A DNA stretch of 64,000 bases from NCBI GenBank assembly GCA_018064855.1, contig JAGHUM010000047.1:1-64000 (forward strand). Reading direction: 5' to 3'. The notes under the pieces are model-generated. The model worked only from the letters and a program-made list of their open reading frames with translations. It did no database searches and was not told the origin of the DNA. How positions within the stretch are numbered: position 1 is the first letter of the stretch; each line of letters opens with the position of its first letter. Position numbers and translations under genes: made by a program. This stretch comes from Candidatus Physcocola equi (GTDB taxonomy: Bacteria; Bacteroidota; Bacteroidia; Bacteroidales; Paludibacteraceae). Shown here piece by piece: positions 15,401-24,400 of the stretch.

Positions 15401-18400
15401 TGATGAATTCCAGCTCGTTGCTTCGGATGCTACTCACAACTGCTCGTCTAAGCCTGCTAATGTGAACATCTCGGCACAGCCTACTCCTGTTATCAACAAT
15501 GCTGCTCCTACTAAGTATTGTGAGAACGAACAGGTGCTCATCTCTCTCGCTGGTGCTGAAAAGTACCACTTGAACGGTGTGCCTATGACTGGTACCGATA
15601 CCACACTCTCGCTCAATGCTGGTCTCACTCAGTTCTACGCTTATGGTGAAACTACACTTTCTGGTACTACCGATAAGTATTGTTCTTCTAAGCCAATCAC
15701 TATCGTTGAAAATGTGAACCAGAGTGTTCATGTGACTATCGAAGGTGAACAGACTGCTTGTCAGGGTGAACCTCTCACCTTGACTGCTAATGTTACAAAT
15801 GAGACAGATCTCAATAATCTCACCTTCATTTGGAGCGATCCTGCAGGTACCAACTCTCCAAACCTTTCTACTTTCATTTCTTCTCCACGCACTATTTCAG
15901 TTCGTGTTAAACACAACACAACCGGGTGCTATGGTGTGGATGAAAAGCAGTTTAACGTTTGGGCTAAGCCTGTTGTGACTGTAGAACTTCCTGATGGAGA
16001 CCTCGTTTGTCAGAATGATTTGGCGAATCTCGTTGCAAATGTCACTCCTGCGGGTGGTAGTTACTCATACCACTGGACTCGTGAAAGCGCCGCTAACTAC
16101 AACGAAGTTTCTCAGTCGATTTCTCCAACGATTTCTGCTGATGAAAAGTTCTTTGTTAGTGTTTCTGACATTCACGGTTGTTCTTCTGAAAAGGTTGAAC
16201 AGATTATCAAGGTGGTTGACCGTCCTGTTGTTCAGATTGACGGTGAACGCGAACTTTGCCAGAATGGTACCCTTAAGTTGACTCTCAGCGGTGCTGATAT
16301 CTACTATGTCAACTCAGAGGAATTGCCTAGCAATGTTTACACCGAAGAGATGAAGTCGGCTCGTACAACTTACTACAGCATCATTGGTATTAACACTCTT
16401 CCTACTGGTGCTACTTGTAACTCTGCCGATAATACGGTGAAGGTTGTAGTTAATGAAAACCCTACACTCTCAATCACTGGTAAGACTGCAATTTGTGATG
16501 AGGAATCTCTCAAACTCACTGTTGCAGGTGCTAATTCTTATACTTGGAACGTAACCGACGACGATCCTGCTGATAACGTATTCGTTCTCACTCCTAAGGG
16601 ATCTGTTGATGGTACTTACTCTTACGAGGTAACCGGTTTCAATGCAAACAACTGTTCTTCTACACTCCCTATCAAGGTGACTACTTTGTCATCTCCTAAG
16701 TTCTCTGTCACTCCTTCTGCAGAAGGTGTCTGCTCAGACCAGGTGGTAGAACTCGTTGCTGCTCCGCTTCCTGGTATGCCTAACTCAGACAAGTGGACCT
16801 ACACTTGGAATGGTGGTAAGCTTACCGGTGCAACTGGCGCATCTGTTTCAACCCTCGTTTCTGGTTATACAGAATTTACTGCAACTGCAACCAATGAAGC
16901 AGGATGTTCTCACAGCGAACCTGTCCGCATCCGTCAGTTCGAAATTCCTGAATTGAAGGTTAGCGTTGCCAAGAATTCTGAGGCTTATGCAAATGAAGTG
17001 TTTGTTACCGCACAGGATGTGGTTAAACTCTGTTCTAACGACCAACTCCGTCTCACTGCTATGCCAACTGAAACTTCAACTGGTATCAACGATTATAAGT
17101 GGGATGAGGTTGAAGCAAGCCAAATCTACTATCCTAAAGACAACGCGCCAAACATGCTTACTTACAAGCACGTTGTGATTGGTACTACTGTTAACGGATG
17201 TAAGGCCAAAGCCGAAGTGAACGTTGAAGTGGCTCAGATTCCTGAGGTTTCTATCAACGCTGATGAAAGCTACTGCTTGGGTGACGATATCACCCTCTTG
17301 GCTCGACCTGTTGGTCTCCGCTTTGTATGGCCTAACTTCGATAATGCAGAACAGGCAACTATGCAGACTAAGGCTGACAAGATTGGTGACAACACTTATG
17401 AACTCTGGGGTTATTCAGCAGACGGTTGTAAGGGTGTCGCTACCAAGTCGCTCCGAGTCCTCGACGTTCCTCAGTTCTCAACTGACCAGTCAGACGCATT
17501 CATCTGCCAGGGTGGTTTCGCTACTTTGACTGCTACTCCTGATGATCCTAATTCAGATTACTCTTACTACTGGTCTAACTACTCAATCGACCAGACTACT
17601 TACCCTCAGCCTTCTAAGACTGGTACTACCATTTACGAAGTAACCGTAACTGATAACAATACCAACTGTGAGGCTACGAAGGAAGTTGAGGTGACTGTCA
17701 ACGAAAATCCAAAACTCCAGCTCGCTTCTGGCGTTTCTGCCGATGTTTGTCGTGGCAGTGACATCCAACTCGTTCCAATGGGTGCTAATGAATACTACTG
17801 GACTGCTAATGGTGAACAGTTCGGACCATTCTACAACAATGATCCATTCACTTCTTCACCTATCGCTTCTGTAACTTACAAATTGACCGGTGTAAATACT
17901 TATCCGCTCCCAACCAACCCTTCTGAATTCCTCTACTGTATGGAAGAAATCAACGTTCCTATCAAGGTTAAGAATTCTCCTGCAATTCAGATCATGGGTA
18001 AGGAACTCATCTGTTTCGGCGACAAAGTTCAACTCCAGGCTGTTGGTGTTGATCTGACTGAAACCGGCGATGCTGATCCAACTTACTGGTGGGAAGGTTA
18101 TCCATCGGCTTCTAACGATGGCGTATTCGAAGATGATTTTACTGCCGAACTCGGTCAGGAAGTTGTTTACACAGTTCATGGTAGAGCAGCTAACGGGTGT
18201 GAATCTGTTCAGACCAAGACAGTGACAATGCGTCCTAAGACTGTTATCTCAATCAAGGCTCCTTCTCCTGTCTGCGAAGGCTCTATCGCTTGGGCGAAGG
18301 CTTCTGGTAAGGATATCTCTTCTTACAGATGGAATACTTCTGAAATGGGCGATTCTATTGCACACGCTATCACTGGTAAGACAACTTACTCTGTGACTGC

Positions 18401-21400
18401 AACAGACGTCAACGAATGTAAAGTGACCGATTCGGTTACTATCGACATGCAGGAAAAACTCATATTGACTGATGCAAGTACCGATCTCAATCACGATGTC
18501 TGCGCAGGCAATAATCACACATTGAAGGTTTCGGGTGCTTCTGAATACGTTTGGAACAACGACGAAACTAAGAACCAGGCTTCTTTGATTGTTTCGCCTA
18601 AGACCGATACCATCTACACCGTTAAGGGTGTTTATGGAGTCTGCTCGTCAATGCTTTCTATTCCTGTTCATGTAATTCCTGCTCCGGTGGTTTCAATCAT
18701 GGGCGACCGCTCAGTCTGCCAGGGTAGCGACCTCGTTCTCGCTCCTTACTCTGATACTGACGATTTGAAATATACTTGGACTGGTGCAACCAACATGACT
18801 GTTGATCCTGCAACAAACAATGTTACTGTAACTCCTGTTATCAATACTAAGATTACTCTTACAGGTATTTCTACAAATGGATGTCGTGGTACTGCAACTC
18901 AGGAAATCGTTGTCAACAACCTTCCTAACTTGAAGGTGACTGGCGATCTTCATCCTTGTGCAAACTCATTCACCGATCTCCTTGCTGAAGGTGCGATGAG
19001 CTACACATTCACCCACGATAAGATGCTCATCAACTCTGATGCTTACTCGGCATTCGTTGGCGAAGATGATGTGACCATTGAAGTTTGGGGTATCGATGAA
19101 AATGGTTGTGAAAACACTTATCCGGTTGTCCTCATTCCAACTGCTCGTCCTGAATTCACAGTTGAAGGCAACACTACAGTTTGTGCGAAGACTGCACTCC
19201 AGTTGGCTGCTGTCAACAACTCTACTTCTTGCGAATATGTTTGGAACGACAAAGACACTGTCAATACTTACACTGCTGTTATGAACGAGAGTGGTACTCA
19301 ATCAATCAGAGTGGTTGGTACGCTCCGCAATAAAGCTGAATGTTCTACAGTGAAGATGGTTACTGTTAATGTGAAACCACTTCCTGAACTCTACATCACT
19401 GGTAACGATTATCCATGTGAAAACTCTACAATGGAAGTGAAGGCCCATGGTGCTGATGAATACACTTGGTCTGCAACTCCAGACGTGAGAGACGCTGAAG
19501 GTGTATATGTTCGCAACGTCAACTCTCCTGCTCCATTCAGCGCTCAGTTGAGTGGTTGGAAAGATGGTTGCCGCGCCGACTCAGTATTCACATTCAAGGT
19601 TCACCCTTCACCACTTGTTGATATCAACGGTGACCGTGAGGCTTGTGCCGATGGTGTGGTTACTTTGACTGCAACTTCTCCTGATGCTACTACATTCGAC
19701 TGGGGTACTGATGGCGCAGGTGCAACAATCACTCCTGTAATCACAGCAACCAAGACCTTCCGCGTCGAGGTAATCGACAAAGACCAGTGTCATGGAACTG
19801 CAGAATTCACTGTTGATCTTATCACTTCTCCTGAAATCAAGATTTACGCAAGTAAAGACTACAATTCTCCTGAAGAAATCACTTCTGACGAACTCGAACT
19901 TTGCTCTGGTCTCCCTCTCACTCTCACTGCAAGAGGTGCAAGAGACTGGAAATGGGTAAATGCTCTTGAAAGCAGCAATACTGATGAGTACACTCCTTCT
20001 AACACTACCAACGCTCAGACCGTTTCGGTAACTGGTTACCTCGGAACTTGTCAGTCTTCTAAGAAGTTCCGCATCAAGATTCTTGAAAATCCTAACCCAT
20101 GGATCGACGGTTCTCAGAATGTCTGCGAAGGTGAGTCTGTTCACCTCATCGCAATGGGTGCAGACCACTACGAATGGTCGGGTGTTTCTGGTGCTAAGGG
20201 CCCTAACAAGGATACCCTCGATTATCAGCCGCTCTATCAGCCTATCGAAGCTAATGTGAAGGCTTATGCTGCTAACGGATGTTATGTTAACGTTCCGCTC
20301 ACCATCACTTACACTCGCGCTCCTGAATTGAACATTGCCGGTGAATCTGACGTCTGCGTAGGCGCTCCTCTCGCTATGAGCATCATCAATCCTGATTCGA
20401 CTGTCGCTTACGTTTGGAACGACAACTTCTCTGACAGCACATTCACTTATCGCTCTACCGATGGTGGTAAAGATACCATCAAGGTTCAGGCTAAGGTGAA
20501 GGGTATCGGTGGCTGTACTACAATCAAGTATTTGCCAGTCAATGTTCATGAACTTCCAGTTCTCTCATTCTCTGCCGATGGTCAGTTCGCGAAAGTGAAC
20601 GAAGACAGCACAATTTCAATGTGCTCTGGTTCTAACCTCACATTCGTTCCTCTCGGTGCTAAGCACTATCATTGGAAGACCGAAGAACTTGATACTGTTG
20701 CCAACACTATGTTGCTCTCTCCTCGTACCAACACCGTTTACTCAATCGTTGGTACTGACGAGTATGGTTGCGAAAGCCAGCGCGATGTAGTCGTTAAGGT
20801 GAACGCCGCTCCTGTTCTCTACAGTTCAATCTACGGTGTGCCTAACGAAAATGGACAGATCAATGTTTCAATCTGCCGCAAGGATTCTATCAACCTCGAT
20901 ATCGCAGGTGCTGACTCTTATTCTTGGTACGATGGTTCTTCTAAGCAGAATGTGATTGTCAAGCCGCTTGAAACTCGCACTTATACCGTAACTGGTGTGA
21001 GAAGCTCTAACAGCTGTCCTGCTTCTATCGAATATGTCGTTACTGTTAACGCTCTTCCTGAAGTCATCATTGAAGACATGAATGGTATGTCGGGCCGTGC
21101 TTCTCTCTGCCAAGACAGCAAGTTCACGCTCTATGCTAAGGGTGCTAAGGATTACATCTGGAGCGATGCTGACGACAACACAGTAAGTTATAAAGACTTT
21201 TTGATCAGCTACGTTGATGGTGATACTTACTTCACTGTTGAAGGTAAGGATTTTAACAACTGTCGCTCTAAGAGCACATTCAAGATTACTGCAATCGAAT
21301 CTCCTCAACTCAGCGTTGAACCTGCTGCTCCATTCGTTTGTTCGGGTGCCAAGACTACTCTCTACGGTCGTGGTAACGCAAACATCTGGAAATGGATTCT

Positions 21401-24400
21401 CAACAACGACACGATCGAGGCTAAGTCGGCTCTCACAATCCAGCCTACTTCTGATGTGACTTATACACTCTACGCTAAGAACAAGTATGGTTGTGATCAG
21501 ACTGTCGATGTTCCTGTAGTTGTTGAAAGCGCTCCTACTATCTGGGTAGATGGTTACTCGGTTGAAAATGGCAAGTCTGAACAGGTTGACGTTTGTAAGT
21601 ATCAGGATGTAGTCCTCAATATCATGGGTGACGCTGATTCTTACGAATGGCCTTCAGGCAATACTTCTAACCAGCTCAAGATCGACAATGTTCAGTTGTC
21701 TCAGAGCTACTCTGTAACCGGTATCGGCAACAACGGTTGTAAGACTCAGCTTATTATCCCAGTGAACGTGCTTCCTACCGCTCAGATCGCTATCAAGGGT
21801 GATATGTTCGTCTGCAAGAACATGGCTACTCACCTCGAAGCCGTTACTGAACCTAACGCATTCGACAACTTCATCTGGAACAACAACATGCTTGGTACAG
21901 AAAACGATGTTTACATCGACAAGGATTCGGTTGTGACTGTCACAGGTTACAATGCATCTACAGGATGTTCTAACACTGCTTCTGTTACTGTCAAGATGAA
22001 GAAACTCCCTTCAATCATCATCAATGGTCAGGATGTAAACAACAATGTGGTTGAAGTTTGTAAGGGTGCATCTACTGTCATCTACGCTACTGGTGCTAAC
22101 ACCTATAAGTGGCAGGATGGTACTGAAGGTGACGCTTATGTGTCAAAACCTCAAACCGACGATATCTATAAGGTTATCGGTACGCTCGACGGATGTTCTG
22201 ACTCAACTACCATCCCAGTTCGTGTGAAGATCGCTCCTGAAGAACTTCGTGCCGACGGTTTGAAACCAATTTGTGAAGGTGAATCGCTCGAACTCCAGGC
22301 GCAGGGTGCTGTATCTTACGAATGGAGCACAGGCTCTAAGGATGCTCACTTCACAGCTTCTCCAGTTGACGATATCACTTACTACCTTACTGGTACCGGT
22401 GAAAACGGATGTACGAAGACCATCCCTGTTCAGGTTTGGGTTCGCCACCGTCCTATCGTAACTGTTAAGGGTAGTCCTAATGTTTGTATCAACAATCCTA
22501 CAGACCTCTCTGCGGTCATCGAATCTGAAAACGTTGACTCAACAGGCGCAGGTAACAAGTATCGTTGGTACCTCGACGGTTCTGCCGACTGCATCAGCAC
22601 ACAGGAAATCCTCAACTACGTTGTGGATAGAGGTAAGACTACTTTCCGCCTCGTAGGTATCGACCCTGCTGGTTGTCAGAATGAAACTAAGATCACCGTT
22701 TCTAGCATGGAACTCCCTGTTATCGGTGTTACTGGTCCTACTGAAATCTGTAAGGGTAGCGTGGCAACATTCTTCGCTACCGGTGCTCAGACTTACGACT
22801 GGATCTCTTCTGGTGATACTACTCATGGAAATGTCAACAAGGTTTCTCCTGAAGCCGACACTTATTACAACCTCGTAGGTTTCTCTTCAATGGGTTGTAA
22901 GAAAGACACGCTCATCTACCTCACCGTTAATCAGCTCCCTGTTGTTTCGGTTGGTGGTAGCACAGATGTCTGCCGTGGTCAGGCTCTTGATCTCTTCGGT
23001 CAGGGTGCTGAGACTTACCAGTGGAGCGATGGCTCTAAGGGCAATACCTTCAAGGCAACCCCAGTTGCTTCTTCAGACTTCCAGCTTACTGGTACTGATG
23101 CCAAGGGATGTTCTAGCACTGTTACATTCCGTGTAAACATCAACGAATTGCCTAACTTCGTTGCTGACTTCGCAAACGGTGTTTGCTCGGGTGAGGTTGA
23201 CACTCTCTTCGCTAAGAACAGGTCTAAGAACGATAAATATACTTACTTCTGGAATAGCGAAGACGGTATCGATCTCAGCGGTGACACTGTTGCTCCGGTA
23301 ATCACCAAGACTGTTAAGTTCACTGTTACTGCAATCAACGATACTACCGGCTGTCAAAGTTCACAGGATATCATCGTTGATGCTTATCCTCTCCCTGAAA
23401 TCAGCTTCTATGGTAAGGACAGTGTCTGCCTCGGTGAACCTGTTCAGCTCATGGCTATCGGTGCAGACAGCAAGTATTACACTTGGACTAACAACGATAA
23501 GGTTATCTCTTCTGAACCTACACTTTCATTCACTCCAACTGGTTCAACTCAGTTGTTCCTCGAAGGTAAGGTTGCGAAGTGTACTTCTACTATCAGAATC
23601 CCTATCACAGTGGTTGTTCCTCCTTATCCAGACATCGCTTCTGTGGATACTGCTTGTCGTGGCACTAAGATCGACTTCGTTGGTAGTGGCGCTGGTACAG
23701 GTGGCACTTACATCTGGGCAATCAACGGAGACACCGTTCTCCGCTCTAAGAACCCTGTTGATGAGAACCCTGTTTCGTTCTACGATACTGTTCCTTCTCG
23801 TTCTTCTGTCGTTACTCTCCGTGCAATCAACGCATTCGGTTGTGTGGCTGAAGCTTGGAAGAAGGTGACTATTATCGAACTCCCTACTGTTCGTATCAAA
23901 GCTAATAAGAATTACGTTTGTCCTAATCAGGTTGATTCAGTTACATTCGTAGCTAACTCTCAGAATCAGATTAAGGAATGGCTCTGGAACTCTCGTCCAG
24001 GTCAGGATGAAATCCTTATGAATGCTGACCAGAGAACATTCACAGCAGTGATCGACACCAGCGTAATGGTTTACCTCAATGGTACCGATTCTGCCGGTTG
24101 TGTAGGCGTTGACTCATTCGCAATTACACTTCGTCCTCGTCAGGATATGCGCTTCCGTGCTAATCCTCTCTGCATCGACAACGATAGCCGAAAGGTTCGC
24201 TTCGCAGGTATCGTTCCAACCGATGCTACTTGGACTTGGTCGGTTGACAAAGACCTCTTCACTGGTTACACAACTGATACTGTGATGGGTGCTGTTGCCA
24301 ACTACGAATATCCTCTCCCTCTTAAGGATTCTGTTCTCGTAGGTGTTCACGCTGTCGATAATTACGGATGTATCTTCGATAGCACTGCATTCATCTACAA

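Noticed and set aside
19608..20549. Long minus-strand open frame (313 codons) inside the giant adhesin gene
   Set aside because: It is antisense to a well-supported repeat protein; its length follows from the codon bias of the coding strand, and it has no family motif or promoter.
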